Shown in pieces: positions 50,770 through 60,600 of a stretch of DNA of 64,000 bases. Position numbers and translations under genes: made by a program. Positions within the stretch are counted from its first letter, which is position 1; every line of letters begins with the position of its first letter. Source of the stretch: Haloactinopolyspora alba (lineage in GTDB: Bacteria; Actinomycetota; Actinomycetes; Jiangellales; Jiangellaceae); contig NZ_PYGE01000004.1 in NCBI RefSeq assembly GCF_003014555.1, forward strand, positions 1 through 64,000. Direction: 5' to 3'. A model generated the notes under the pieces. The model was not told where the DNA came from, ran no database searches, and saw only the letters and a program-made list of their open reading frames with translations.

Positions 50770-52454
50770 ATGACGCAGCCGCGTTCCCGGGTCGACCTGT
50801 ACGCGGCGATCCGACGGGATGCCCGATCTGGGATGTCCAACCGCGCGCTGCAGCGCAAGCACGGCGTCGGCTTCCGAACCGTGACAGCGGCGCTGGAATC
50901 TGCATGGCCGAAGGAGAGAAAGCACCCGCCCAAACGCGGCTCACGGCTTGACGCGTACCGAGTGGTGATCGACGACTGGCTGCGCTCGGACCTCGACGCG
51001 CCGCGGAAGCAGCGACACACGGCGAAGCGGATCTTCGATCGACTGCTTGACGAACATGACGGGGCCGGGGTGGTGTCGTACTGGATGGTCCGCGAGTACG
51101 TCGCCACCCGACGCCGTGAGATTCGCGTCGAGGTCGGACGGGAACCTGCCAACGCGTTCATCCCGCAAGAGCACCTCCCGGGCCGCGAGGCCGAGGTTGA
51201 CTTCGGCGACGTCGCCATCCGCCTGCGCGGCGAGCTCGTAACCTGCGCGCTGTTCAGCCTTCGGCTCTCCTACTCGGGTACTCGGGCAAGGCCGTGCACA
51301 GGGTCAGTGCCTCGGCTGGGCAGGAAGCCTTCTTCGAGGGTCACGTCCACGCCTTCAACGTGCTCGGCGGGGTGCCGACCGGGAAGATCCGCTACGACAA
51401 CCTCAAGGCCGCCGTCGCGAGCGTGATCGGGTTCTCCCGCCAGCGGGTCGAGGCCGACAGGTGGACCGCCGTCCGTTCCCACTACGGCATCGAAGCCTTC
51501 TATTGCCAGCCCGGAATCCAAGGTGCGCACGAGAAGGGCGGCGTCGAGGGGCAGATCGGCTGGTTCCGACGCAACCACCTCGTCCCTATCCCCGAGGTCG
51601 ACTCCCTAGACGAGCTCAACGCTATGGTCGACGCCTGGGACGAAGCCGACGATGCCCGGCGGATCGGGTCCCGCGCCCGCACGGTCGGGGAACACTTCGC
51701 CACCGAGCAGCCACTCCTCGCGCCCCTTCCGACCGAGCCGTTCGAGACCGGCCGCTGGTTCACCCCGCGCGTGGACAGGTACGCCCAGGTCACGGTCCGG
51801 ATGAACAAGTACTCCGTGCCCGCGCGCATGGTCGGCCGTCAAGCCCGGGTGCTCCTGAACGCCAGCGACCTGGTCGTGTTCGACGGCAGGACCGAGATCG
51901 CCCGCCACGAACGGCTCATGACCAAGGGCTCGACCCGGGTCGACCTGGACCACTATCTCGAGGTCCTCCTCCGCGAACCGGGCGCGCTACCCGGTGCGAC
52001 AGCGCTGGAGCAGGCCAGGGCATCCGGGCGGTTCACGCCCGTTCACGACGCCTGGTGGGCCGCGGCCTGCAAGGCCCACGGTGACGCCGACGGCACCCGT
52101 GCCCTCATCGAGGTCCTGATGCTGCACCGGCACCTTCCACACGACCACGTCGTCGCCGGACTCGCGACGGCGCTGCGTGCAGGCGCGCTCACCGCGGACG
52201 CTGTCGCGTTGGAAGCGCGCAAGTACAACGACACAGCAGATGGCGGAGCCGACGACACGACAGCGGACCACCAGTCCCTGATGAGCGGCGACAGGGCACG
52301 CGGAGAAGGCGAGATCCCTGCCGTGCGATCGCTGACCGAGCGCCGGCTCCGCGCCCACATCCCGGCCGACACTCGGCCGCTGCCGAGCGTGGAGAAGTGC
52401 GACCAGCTGTTGGCCAGCCGACGTGACACCCCGAACGAAGGAGCCGCACCGTGA
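50770..52454 (+). pseudogene. istA: IS21 transposase IstA, frameshifted
   Basis: The protein would be about 560 residues. The 5' part has a helix-turn-helix (RRDARSGMSNRALQRKHGVG) and the first catalytic Asp (EAEVDFGDVA); after a frame change at 51271-51286 the rest carries the second Asp (KIRYDNLKAAV), the Glu (AHEKGGVEGQIGWFRRNHL) and the C-terminal beta-barrel. The break is an 8-base tandem duplication of TACTCGGG: removing one copy restores one frame through YSGKAVHRV. The stop overlaps istB as GTGA. Confidence 0.93.
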
Positions 52455-53230
52455 CCACCAAGCGCCGTGGAATGACCGAAGAAGCAGCCGACGCCGCGAT
52501 CGACCAAGCGTGCCGGATGCTGCGAATGCCCACCATCCGCAACTCCTTCACCGACTACGCCGACCGGGCAGGGCGTGAGCAGATGTCTTACCGCGGGTTC
52601 CTCGCCGAACTATTGCTTGCCGAGTGCGACGATCGCGCCCGACGCCGGTCCGAACGCCGGATCAAGGCCGCCAAGTTCCCCCGCGAGAAGTCCCTGCGGG
52701 CCTTCGACTTCGACGCCAACCCCAACATCGATCCCGCCGTGATCCACACCCTCGCCAAGTGCGAATGGGTCCAGAAGGGACAGCCGCTGTGTCTGATCGG
52801 GGACTCCGGCACCGGCAAGTCCCATCTGCTGATCGCACTCGGCACCGAGGCCGCCATGGCCGGCTACCGGGTCAAGTACACCCTGGCGACCCAGCTTGCC
52901 AACGAGCTCGTCGAGGCCGCCGACGAGATGACGCTGGCGAAGACCATCGCCCGCTACGGCCGCGTCGACCTGCTGTGCATCGACGAACTCGGCTACATGC
53001 AACTCGACCGCCGCGGCGCGGAACTCCTCTTCCAGGTCCTCACCGAGCGTGAGGAGAAGGCCTCGGTCGCGATCGCGTCCAATGAGTCCTTCGGCGGCTG
53101 GACCAAGACCTTCACCGACCCCCGGCTATGCGCAGCCATCGTCGACCGACTCACCTTCGGCGGCACCATCCTCGAGACCGGCACCGACTCCTACCGTCTG
53201 GCCCAAGCCACAAAGCAGCGGACAACCTGA
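52451..53230 (+). CDS. istB: IS21 helper ATPase IstB
   Basis: A 259-residue DnaC-like AAA+ ATPase. The N-terminal helical part (AIDQACRMLRMPTIRNSFTD) precedes Walker A GDSGTGKSHLL (near residue 117) and Walker B VDLLCIDELGYMQL, then VAIASNESFGGWTKTFTDPR. It selects target sites and activates IstA in the family. The GTG at 52451 overlaps the istA stop. The frame is intact although istA is broken. Confidence 0.94.
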   Translation: MTTKRRGMTEEAADAAIDQACRMLRMPTIRNSFTDYADRAGREQMSYRGFLAELLLAECDDRARRRSERRIKAAKFPREKSLRAFDFDANPNIDPAVIHTLAKCEWVQKGQPLCLIGDSGTGKSHLLIALGTEAAMAGYRVKYTLATQLANELVEAADEMTLAKTIARYGRVDLLCIDELGYMQLDRRGAELLFQVLTEREEKASVAIASNESFGGWTKTFTDPRLCAAIVDRLTFGGTILETGTDSYRLAQATKQRTT

Positions 53231-53514
53231 CACCCGTCGGGCGCGGAAGCGGTGTCGACGCAAACCAACATCCGCGGCACCGACACGTGCCCGGCGGTGT
53301 CAGAACTCGCCAACAAGCGGTGTCGGACGAAACCTCCGCAGCCAGCACGTTGACTACAAGACCGTCCAAGCGCACCGGAACTACGCGGGCCAGTAGTAGT
53401 TGGGGCCGACAACCCGGCGTACTGCGCACAGTGTAGACGGAGTTTCGCACCACGCGCGGCACCACGCTACTTTCGCTTTCGAGGTGCGCTGCAGCGATTC
53501 TCGCTGGTGAGACT

Positions 53515-53559
53515 GGGCGCGCCCGAAGGGATTCGAACCCCTAACCTTCTGATCCGTAG
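53515..53559. repeat. right attachment-site copy at tRNA-Arg
   Basis: 45 bases that include the 3' half of the intact tRNA-Arg gene and match 45249-45292 with one indel. It marks the right boundary (attR) of the integrated element. Confidence 0.9.
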
Positions 53560-53590
53560 TCAGATGCTCTATCCGTTGAGCTACGGGCGC
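53518..53590 (-). tRNA. tRNA-Arg (ACG)
   Basis: A 73-base cloverleaf on the reverse strand without encoded CCA. Acceptor GCGCCCG pairs with CGGGCGC, the anticodon stem TCTGA/TCAGA encloses CTACGGA (anticodon ACG, read as ICG), and the T-arm is GGGGTTCGAATCCC. It is the intact copy at the boundary of the integrative element. Confidence 0.96.
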
Positions 53591-53791
53591 ACGGCCCGCA
53601 GGGCGGACCGGTCACCGAGTGTACCGGTCCCCGCGCTCATCCCGAAATCGCGAACCGGCCCCGCATCACCACCGGTCCCTGCGGCGATGAGCGATGTCGG
53701 TGCCGAACCGTAGGCTCGTCCTTGGGCGTGCCGGTCAGCCAGGCCGGCACGGCCCCACCTGGTCACCGACGAGTCCGGAGGCGACGGCACC

Positions 53792-54994
53792 GTGACGCGG
53801 CATCCGCACAGCCTGTCCATCATCAACGCACGGATCTTCGACGGAGAGTCCGCGGAGCTGATCGAAGGTGCCATCCACGTGGCCGACGGGGTCGTCACCG
53901 AGATCGGGCCCACCGTCTCGACCGGCGACGAGGTGGTCGACGCGCGCGGCGGCACGGTCGTTCCGGGCCTGATCGACGCGCACTGCCACGCGTACGGCAT
54001 CGGTCTGGACATGGTCGAGATCGAGTCGACGCCGTCGAGCTATGTCGCGCTCGCTGGCGCCATGCGGCTCGAGGCGGCTCTGCGCCGCGGGTTCACCACG
54101 GTGCGTGACGTCGCCGGGGGCGATCCCGGGCTGGCGCGGGCCGTCGACGAGGGGCTGGTCACCGCGCCGCGATACTTCTTCACCGGTGCGGCGCTGTCGC
54201 AGACCGGCGGGCACGGCGATCCGCGGCCGGGAAACCGTGACCTGTGCGCGGGCCATCACCACATGACCGAGGTCGTGGACGGGGTCGACGCCGTCCGCCG
54301 TGCGGTGCGCGACCGGTTCCGTCAGGGCGCGCACGCCATCAAGATCATGACCTCGGGTGGCGTCGTCTCGTTGACGGATCCGATCCGGCTGCCGCAGTAC
54401 AGCGCCGACGAGGTCCGGGCCATCACCGACGAGGCCGCCCGCCGTGGCTCGTACGTCGCCGCGCACGCCTACTCACCAGAGGCCATCGAGCACTCGGTGG
54501 TCAACGGCGTGCGCTCCATCGAGCACGGCAACCTGCTGGACGAGCCGACCGCACGGCTCATGGCCGAGCACGGCGCGGTCCTGGTGCCCACGTTGGCGAC
54601 GTACGACGCGATGGATCGCCGCGGCGAGGCGCTCGGTCTGAACCCGACATCGCAGGCGAAGAACCGCGAGGTGCTCGACTCCGGCCGGCGTGCCGTCGAG
54701 ATCGCCCGCGCGGCCGGTGTGCGGGTGGGGTTCGGCACCGACCTGATGGGGGCGCTCGAGGACGAGCAGCTGGCCGGCTTGCGGTTGCAGGTGGAGGTCG
54801 ACGGGGTGCTCGACGCGCTGCGGTCGGCGACGTCAGTCAATGCGGACCTGCTGGGCCGTCGCGACCTGGGGCGTGTCGCGGTCGGCGCGGCCGGTGACCT
54901 CGTGGTGCTGGACGGTGATCCGTTCGGCGACCCGTCGGTGCTGTGGGCCACCGAGACCCGGCGGACAGTGGTACGGGGCGGCAAGGTGGTGTGA
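53792..54994 (+). CDS. amidohydrolase family protein (prolidase-like)
   Basis: A 400-residue metal-dependent hydrolase. Metal motifs are GLIDAHCHAYG (HxH), the carbamylated Lys in HAIKIMTSGGVVS, His in YVAAHAYSPEAIEHSVVNG and SIEHGN, and the late Asp in VGFGTDLMG. The N- and C-terminal beta-sandwich contains INARIFDGESA and AAGDLVVLDGDPFGDPSVLW. Relatives hydrolyse Xaa-Pro or Xaa-Arg dipeptide analogues, but the substrate is unproven. It uses a GTG start and stands alone just right of the element boundary. Confidence 0.88.
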   Translation: MTRHPHSLSIINARIFDGESAELIEGAIHVADGVVTEIGPTVSTGDEVVDARGGTVVPGLIDAHCHAYGIGLDMVEIESTPSSYVALAGAMRLEAALRRGFTTVRDVAGGDPGLARAVDEGLVTAPRYFFTGAALSQTGGHGDPRPGNRDLCAGHHHMTEVVDGVDAVRRAVRDRFRQGAHAIKIMTSGGVVSLTDPIRLPQYSADEVRAITDEAARRGSYVAAHAYSPEAIEHSVVNGVRSIEHGNLLDEPTARLMAEHGAVLVPTLATYDAMDRRGEALGLNPTSQAKNREVLDSGRRAVEIARAAGVRVGFGTDLMGALEDEQLAGLRLQVEVDGVLDALRSATSVNADLLGRRDLGRVAVGAAGDLVVLDGDPFGDPSVLWATETRRTVVRGGKVV

Positions 54995-55255
54995 TTCGCA
55001 TCTGGTACGGACCACCGCGCCAGCATGGTCCGGTGAGGTACGTACCAGTGTCGCTTTTGTCCGGGTTTGTACGTGCAGATGTGGCCCTGGTCACCCTCTG
55101 ATCGGTTCCACGAGCTGAGACGGGCTCGTAGCGTGCTGATCAATCCTGCGGACACGCACCCGCCTCCGAATGGCCTGAGGACGGGTCGTCTCCGCCTACC
55201 TCCGTGCCGGCCGCAGGCCGGCGACGGGTGACGACGAAGAGGGTGACCACCGACG

Positions 55256-57103
55256 ATGACGACGTTCGCCGACCCAGGACTGACCCACGGTCTCGACGAC
55301 GCCCCCACCTCCCACCGGCGACTGCTCACGTGGGTCCGCGAGACCGCCGAGCTCACCCAGCCCGACCGCGTTCACTGGTGCGACGGCTCTGACGCCGAAT
55401 GGACCGCGTTGACCGACGCGCTGGTCGACGCCGGCACCATGGTCCGGCTCGACCCGGACAAGAAGCCCAACTCGTTCTGGGCACGCACCGACCCCTCGGA
55501 CGTGGCGCGCGTCGAGGAGCGCACCTTCATCTGCTCCGTCGACGAGGCCGACGCCGGCCCGACGAACAACTGGCGCGACCCCGCCGAGATGAAGGCCGAG
55601 ATGACCGAGCTGTACCGCGGCTCGATGCGCGGCCGGACGATGTACGTCATCCCATTCTGCATGGGGCCGGTCGACGCCGCGAACCCGATGTTCGGTGTCG
55701 AGATCACCGACTCCCCGTACGTCGTCGTGTCCATGCGGGTCATGGCCCGGATGGGCGCGCACGTTCTCGACGCGATGGGTGACGACGCGGACTTCGTCCC
55801 GTGCCTGCACTCCGTCGGGGCCCCGCTCGAGCCCGGCCAGGACGACGTCGCCTGGCCGTGCAACGACACGAAGTACATCACCCAGTTCCCCGAAGAACGC
55901 ATGATCTGGTCGTACGGCTCCGGCTACGGCGGCAACTCGCTGCTCGGCAAGAAGTGCTACTCGCTGCGCATCGCCAGCGTCATGGCTCGCGACGAGGGCT
56001 GGCTGGCCGAGCACATGCTGATCCTCAAGCTCACCTCGCCGCACGGATCCGTGCACTACGTCGCTGCGGCGTTCCCGTCCGCGTGCGGCAAGACCAACCT
56101 CGCGATGCTCGAGCCGACCATCCCGGGCTGGAAGGTCGAGACACTCGGCGACGACATCGCATGGATGCGCTTCGGCGACGACGGCCGCCTCTACGCGCTG
56201 AACCCCGAGTACGGTCTGTTCGGCGTCGCGCCCGGAACCGGCTGGACGACCAACCCGAACGCGATGCGCACCATCGAGCGTGGCAACAGCGTGTTCACCA
56301 ACGTCGCTCTCACCGACGACGGCGACATCTGGTGGGAGGGCATGACCGACGAGCCGCCGGCGCACCTCACCGACTGGAAGGGCCGCGACTGGACGCCCCA
56401 CGTGGGTGAGTCCGGTGAGAAGGCGGCGCACCCGAACTCGCGGTTCTGTACGCCGATCACGCAGTGCCCCATCATCGCGCCCGAGTACGACGACCCGCGT
56501 GGCGTGCCGATCTCGGCCATCCTGTTCGGCGGCCGCCGCGCCACCACGATCCCCCTGGTCACCGAGGCGCGCGACTGGACGCACGGGGTGTTCATGGGCG
56601 CGACGCTCTCGTCGGAGACGACCGCCGCGGCGGCCGGCCAGGTCGGCGTCGTCCGGCGCGACCCGATGGCCATGCTGCCGTTCATCGGCTACAACGGCGG
56701 CGATTACTTCGGGCACTGGATCGGCCTCGGCAAGGACGCCGACGCGGCCAAGCTGCCGAACATCTACTACGTCAACTGGTTCCGCAAGGACGACGACGGC
56801 GACATCGTCTGGCCCGGGTTCGGCGAGAACGGCCGCGTGCTCAAGTGGATCGTCGAGCGCCTCGAAGGCACGGCCGCGGCCACCGAGACGCCGATCGGCC
56901 ACGTCCCGACGCGGGACGCGCTGGACGTCGACGGCCTCGGCATGACCGACGACGAGGTCGGCGAGTGCCTGCGTGTGGACGCCGAGGAGTGGCGGGCCGA
57001 GGTGCCGGGAATCACCGAGTGGTTCGAGAAGTTCGGTGACCACCTGCCGACCTTGTTGTGGGCCGAACTGGACGGGCTCAAGGCGCGGCTGGGGATGCTG
57101 TGA
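55256..57103 (+). CDS. pckG: phosphoenolpyruvate carboxykinase (GTP)
   Basis: A 615-residue cytoplasmic enzyme converting oxaloacetate to PEP with GTP. The P-loop with its reactive cysteine is [12 protein letters not shown] (residues about 273-284), and other family blocks are [42 protein letters not shown] and [13 protein letters not shown]. Length matches the family. The ATG follows AGAGGGTG. It is monocistronic, with a perfect 10-bp hairpin 6 bases after the stop. The 261-base upstream region holds an imperfect dyad but no clear operator. Confidence 0.97.
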   Translation: MTTFADPGLTHGLDDAPTSHRRLLTWVRETAELTQPDRVHWCDGSDAEWTALTDALVDAGTMVRLDPDKKPNSFWARTDPSDVARVEERTFICSVDEADAGPTNNWRDPAEMKAEMTELYRGSMRGRTMYVIPFCMGPVDAANPMFGVEITDSPYVVVSMRVMARMGAHVLDAMGDDADFVPCLHSVGAPLEPGQDDVAWPCNDTKYITQFPEERMIWSYGSGYGGNSLLGKKCYSLRIASVMARDEGWLAEHMLILKLTSPHGSVHYVAAAFPSACGKTNLAMLEPTIPGWKVETLGDDIAWMRFGDDGRLYALNPEYGLFGVAPGTGWTTNPNAMRTIERGNSVFTNVALTDDGDIWWEGMTDEPPAHLTDWKGRDWTPHVGESGEKAAHPNSRFCTPITQCPIIAPEYDDPRGVPISAILFGGRRATTIPLVTEARDWTHGVFMGATLSSETTAAAAGQVGVVRRDPMAMLPFIGYNGGDYFGHWIGLGKDADAAKLPNIYYVNWFRKDDDGDIVWPGFGENGRVLKWIVERLEGTAAATETPIGHVPTRDALDVDGLGMTDDEVGECLRVDAEEWRAEVPGITEWFEKFGDHLPTLLWAELDGLKARLGML

Positions 57104-57109
57104 CGTAGC

Positions 57110-57145
57110 CCGGGTGCCGGCGCGGGCCGAGGCGTCGGCACCCGG
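57110..57145 (+). terminator. hairpin terminator after pckG
   Basis: CCGGGTGCCG (57110-57119) pairs perfectly with CGGCACCCGG (57136-57145) across a 16-base loop. Confidence 0.8.
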
Positions 57146-57225
57146 TCACATTCGTCCAAGCGCACCGTCGCCAGCGGGTTCTACGGTCGTGTCCAGCGGA
57201 TCCACATGCAACGGAGGGACCTGAA

Positions 57226-57660
57226 ATGACCACCGTCACCCCGTACCTGTGTGCCAACGGCGCCGTCGACGCGCTCGAGTTCTACGTGCGGGCGTTCGGC
57301 GCCGAGGAGACGTCCCGATGGACCGACCCCGACACCGGAACGATCGGTCACGCCGAGTTCGTCGTGGACGGTGCCCGGTTCTACATCGCTGACGAGTGGC
57401 CGGCCGGCGGCGTGTACGGCCCGACGCCCGGCCGCACGTCCGTGTCGCTCGTGCTCCAGGTCGACGACGTCGACGCGTTCTTCGACCGTGCCGTGGCGGC
57501 GGGCGCGACGGTCGACCGGCCGGTCACCGACTCCCCGCACGGCCGCGGCGGGTGGCTGTTCGACCCGTTCGGCCACCGGTGGCACATCACCGGCGTCGTG
57601 CGGCCGATGTCGGCGGACGAGCTGCAGCAGCGGGTCGGCGACGAGTACGTCATCAGCTGA
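57226..57660 (+). CDS. VOC family protein (PhnB/glyoxalase-like)
   Basis: A 144-residue protein built from paired beta-alpha-beta-beta-beta units. VTPYLCANGAVDALEFYVRA and GHAEFVVDGARFYIADEW form the first half, VSLVLQVDDVDAFFDRAVAA and WLFDPFGHRWHITG the second. It resembles PhnB-like members of the VOC fold, which are often metal-independent here. ACGGAGGGAC precedes the ATG. Function beyond fold is not predicted. Confidence 0.85.
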   Translation: MTTVTPYLCANGAVDALEFYVRAFGAEETSRWTDPDTGTIGHAEFVVDGARFYIADEWPAGGVYGPTPGRTSVSLVLQVDDVDAFFDRAVAAGATVDRPVTDSPHGRGGWLFDPFGHRWHITGVVRPMSADELQQRVGDEYVIS

Positions 57661-57723
57661 CGCTGCAGTACGCGGCCGGCGGCCGTGCGGACCTCGCCGT
57701 CGCGACGTGCTAGAACCGTCGGC

Positions 57724-58569
57724 GTGGAGTTGATGCACAGCGGCAAGGTCCGCGAAGTCTACCGGGACGGCCCGGACGAGTTGATCCTGGTGGCCAGTGA
57801 CCGCGTCTCGGTGTACGACGTCGTCCTGCCCACGCCGATCCCCGACAAGGGCAAGCTGCTGACGGCGCTGTCCCTGTGGTGGTTCGAGCAGCTCGGCGAC
57901 ATCGTCGCGAACCACGTGATCTCGGCCACCGACGTCCCGGACGAATGGGCCGGGCGCGCCATCCGGTGCCGCGCCGTGGACATCGTCCCGGTCGAGTGCA
58001 TCGCCCGCGGCTACCTGGCCGGTCTCGGCTGGGAGGCGTACGCGAAGGACGGCGCCATCTCCGGTGTCGAACTGCCCAGCGGGCTCGTCGAGGGTGACCG
58101 GCTGCCCGAACCGGTGTTCACGCCGACGACGAAGGTGGCGCCGGAGGACGGCCACGACGAGCCGATGACCTTCGACGAGGTGTCCGACCAGGTCGGAACC
58201 GAGCTCGCGGAGCGCCTGCGCGCGCTGACCCTGCAGCTGTACCGCCGTGCGGCCGAGCGTGCCGAGTCGCGCGGCGTGATCCTCGCCGACACCAAGTTCG
58301 AGTTCGGCTTGACGCCGGATGGCGACGTGGTCCTCGCCGACGAGGTGCTGACCTCGGACTCGTCGCGCTACTGGCGCGCCGAGGACTGGAAGCCGGGCGG
58401 GCGCCAGGTCGGGTTCGACAAGCAGTACGTCCGCGACTGGGCACGCGACCTCGGGTGGTGGGACCGTACTCCACCCGGCCCGGAGATCCCCGCCGACGTG
58501 GTCGAAGAGACGGCGCGCCGGTACCGGGTGATGTACGAGCGCATCACCGGCCTGACCTGGAACGGCTGA
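57724..58569 (+). CDS. purC: phosphoribosylaminoimidazole-succinocarboxamide synthase
   Basis: A 281-residue purine-biosynthesis enzyme that joins CAIR and aspartate. Family blocks are HSGKVREVYRDGPDELILVA, SDRVSVYDVVLPTPIPDKG, VECIARGYLAGLGW, GVILADTKFEFGL and DEVLTSDSSRYWRAE. GTG at 57724 is chosen to keep the full N-terminal strand; ATG at 57733, which has GGAG upstream, is an alternative that loses only three residues. It lies 63 bases after the VOC gene. Confidence 0.95.
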   Translation: MELMHSGKVREVYRDGPDELILVASDRVSVYDVVLPTPIPDKGKLLTALSLWWFEQLGDIVANHVISATDVPDEWAGRAIRCRAVDIVPVECIARGYLAGLGWEAYAKDGAISGVELPSGLVEGDRLPEPVFTPTTKVAPEDGHDEPMTFDEVSDQVGTELAERLRALTLQLYRRAAERAESRGVILADTKFEFGLTPDGDVVLADEVLTSDSSRYWRAEDWKPGGRQVGFDKQYVRDWARDLGWWDRTPPGPEIPADVVEETARRYRVMYERITGLTWNG

Positions 58570-58647
58570 CCCTTCTACAGTTCGCCTGTCCCGTGATCCC
58601 GGACAGGATCGCTCAGTGGTGTCGGCAAGGGGCGGGGAATTGGCGGG

Positions 58648-59583
58648 TCAGCTCCTCCGCCGGTACCTACCGGGCGCCATTTCGTACATTCGTTTGAACG
58701 CGTTGGCGAAGGCGAACTCGGATGTGTAGCCGACATGGGTGGCGATGGATCTCAAGGGTGCGTCCGATGTGCGCAGCAGCCGTGCTGCCGTGGTCATCCG
58801 CCACCAGGTCAGGTAGCCGAGGGGCGGTTGACCTGTCAGCAGGGTGAAGCGCCTGGCGAACGGGGCCCGGGAGAGCCCGGCTTCCGCCGCCAGTTTCGCC
58901 ACTGTCCACGGCGCAGCCGGGTCTCGGTGGATGGCGTGGAGGGCGGCGGTGACCGCGGAATCGTTGAGTGCGGCGGCCCATCCGGTGGTGCTGCCCAGGG
59001 AAGACTGCCCGTCGAACCAGATGCGCAGGATGTAGAGCAGGAGCGCGTCCAGCAGCCCGGGGATGGCTGCGTCTGTGCCCGGACGCGGGTTCTCCACCTC
59101 CGCGGCCAGCAGCTCCACGGCTGAGCTCAGTTCCGGATGGCGGCCCTCTTGTGCCGGCAGATGGATCAGATCCGGAAGGGTCAGCAAGAGCGGGTGAGTG
59201 CGCGACGGGTCGAGTTGGTAGGCCCCGCAGAGCACCACGGTGACCGGGCCGTCGTCGCCGCTGCGGTCGACGCTGTCGGAGGCGTAGGTGGCGGACAGCT
59301 GGTGATCATCGGGGCCGCAGGCACGGCCCGTCACAGGGGTTTCGGGGCTGTCGGCCAGGGTGTGCCCGCTGCCGTGGGGTAGGAAGACGACATCGCCCGC
59401 GCCCAGCTGGACGGGCTGGGCCTCGGCGGGCAGCAGCCAGCAGGATCCCTGCAGGATCACCTGGAAGCCTGCCGATCCCGGGACGGATGTGAACTCCTGT
59501 CCCCACGGGGCGTGCCACCGCACGTGCGCCGACCGGGCGCGGCCAGTGCGCGTCACCGCGACCACGTCGCTGAGTACGTCCAT
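58648..59583 (-). CDS. AraC-family transcriptional regulator (cupin sensor)
   Basis: A 311-residue regulator. The N-terminal cupin-like AraC_binding_2 domain contains FQVILQGSCWLLPAEAQPVQ and GDVVFLPHGSGHTLAD. The C-terminal double helix-turn-helix contains TVAKLAAEAGLSRAPFARRF, GYLTWWRMTTAARLL and IATHVGYTSEFAFANAFKR. It is divergent from an oxidoreductase gene; a palindrome GCGTACGT-N7-ACGTACGC in the intergenic region is a candidate shared site. Confidence 0.92.
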   Translation of the reverse strand: MDVLSDVVAVTRTGRARSAHVRWHAPWGQEFTSVPGSAGFQVILQGSCWLLPAEAQPVQLGAGDVVFLPHGSGHTLADSPETPVTGRACGPDDHQLSATYASDSVDRSGDDGPVTVVLCGAYQLDPSRTHPLLLTLPDLIHLPAQEGRHPELSSAVELLAAEVENPRPGTDAAIPGLLDALLLYILRIWFDGQSSLGSTTGWAAALNDSAVTAALHAIHRDPAAPWTVAKLAAEAGLSRAPFARRFTLLTGQPPLGYLTWWRMTTAARLLRTSDAPLRSIATHVGYTSEFAFANAFKRMYEMAPGRYRRRS

Positions 59584-59590
59584 GCGCTGA

Positions 59591-59613
59591 GCGTACGTTT
59601 ACGGGACGTACGC
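59591..59613. promoter_or_regulatory. palindromic operator between AraC gene and oxidoreductase
   Basis: GCGTACGT (59591-59598) and ACGTACGC (59606-59613) are perfect inverted repeats with a 7-base spacer, in the 66-base region between two divergent genes. Confidence 0.55.
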
Positions 59614-59649
59614 GTATGAACCGAGCGCTCTGACGCATGGATCGTCTCC

Positions 59650-60600
59650 GTGAGCGATCGTAAGTTCATTGACATGATGATGAAGGCCGCACGTATCCAC
59701 GAATTCGGCGATGCGTCCGTGATCCGCCACGACGCAGTTCCGCGCCCGCGACCCGCCTTCGGTGAAGTGCTCATCCGTGTCGCCGCGACCTCGTTCAATC
59801 CCACCGAGGCCGCGTTGCGCGCCGGAATGCTGCAGGCGTTCCTTTCTGTGGACCTGCCCTACACGCTCGGCTGGGACGTCGCCGGCACCGTGGCCGAGAC
59901 CGGTGCGGGGACGCAACGGTTCGCCGTAGGCGACCGGGTCGTCGGGCGGCTCGACGGCGGAGGGGCCGCGGAATACGTACGGGCTCCCGTCGACGTACTG
60001 GTCACGGTGCCGGACGCCGTGCCTCTCGCGAACGCGGCGGCTCTTCCCGTGGCCGGCCTGACGGCATGGCAGTCGGTCTTCGAGCACGGGAAGGTAGCCG
60101 CTGGTCAGCGTGTGCTGGTCAATGGTGCAGGCGGCGGCGTCGGCGGCTTCGTGACGCAGCTCGCGAAGCATGCCGGAGCCGAGGTGATCGCCACGGCGGG
60201 TGCTCGAAGTGCCGAGGCGGTCCGGAGGCACGGCGCGGACCTGGTGATCGACTACACCACGCGGCCGGTGGGCGCCTCGCTCGACGGCCCGGTGGACACT
60301 CTGCTCAACCTGGTCCCGCTGAGCCCACCGGACGCCGCAGCTCTGGCGTCTCTGGTTCGGCCGGGCGGGCGTATCGTCTCGATCGCGACCCCGGTCGAGT
60401 CGCCTGCCGACGCAGAGGTGACCGCGACGCACATGGTCGCCCGAAACGATGTAGCGCATCTGGCGGCGCTTGTGGAACTCGTTGAGGCGGGCGCAGTCGC
60501 CATCGACATCAGCGAGTCACGCCCGCTGGCCGATCTTGCAGACGTCCATCGCCTCAGCGAGGCCGGCCGGACCCGAGGCAAGGTCGTCATCGTTCCGTGA
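59650..60600 (+). CDS. NADP-dependent oxidoreductase (quinone reductase-like MDR)
   Basis: About 316 residues. The GroES-like domain opens KAARIHEFGDASVIRHDAVP and contains AATSFNPTEAALRAG; the NADPH-binding motif is VLVNGAGGGVGGFVTQLAKH. Zinc ligands are absent. The start is uncertain: GTG at 59650 gives a 316-residue protein, and ATG codons at 59674-59682 would shorten it by 8-10 residues; no strong Shine-Dalgarno favours one. Its place opposite the AraC gene suggests that regulator controls it. Confidence 0.87.
   Translation: MSDRKFIDMMMKAARIHEFGDASVIRHDAVPRPRPAFGEVLIRVAATSFNPTEAALRAGMLQAFLSVDLPYTLGWDVAGTVAETGAGTQRFAVGDRVVGRLDGGGAAEYVRAPVDVLVTVPDAVPLANAAALPVAGLTAWQSVFEHGKVAAGQRVLVNGAGGGVGGFVTQLAKHAGAEVIATAGARSAEAVRRHGADLVIDYTTRPVGASLDGPVDTLLNLVPLSPPDAAALASLVRPGGRIVSIATPVESPADAEVTATHMVARNDVAHLAALVELVEAGAVAIDISESRPLADLADVHRLSEAGRTRGKVVIVP

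Larger units (their letters stand above)
50770..53324 (+). mobile_element. IS21-family insertion sequence, transposase frameshifted
   Basis: An istA/istB pair typical of IS21. To the right of istB three copies of GCGGTGTC (53249, 53294, 53317) resemble the repeated transposase-binding sites found at IS21 ends. The left terminus was not identified. Because istA is broken, it should not transpose by itself. Confidence 0.85.
45249..53559. mobile_element. decayed integrative element in tRNA-Arg(ACG), about 8.3 kb
   Basis: The element extends from the 3' end of an intact tRNA-Arg (53518-53590) to a duplicate of its 3' half at 45249-45292. Inside are a tyrosine-recombinase remnant, a defence-type helicase with a nuclease remnant, an immunity-protein remnant, a PadR/DoxX/hydrolase group and an IS21-family element. 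Parts of it look less GC-rich than neighbouring DNA. With only an integrase fragment it should be immobile. Confidence 0.85.
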
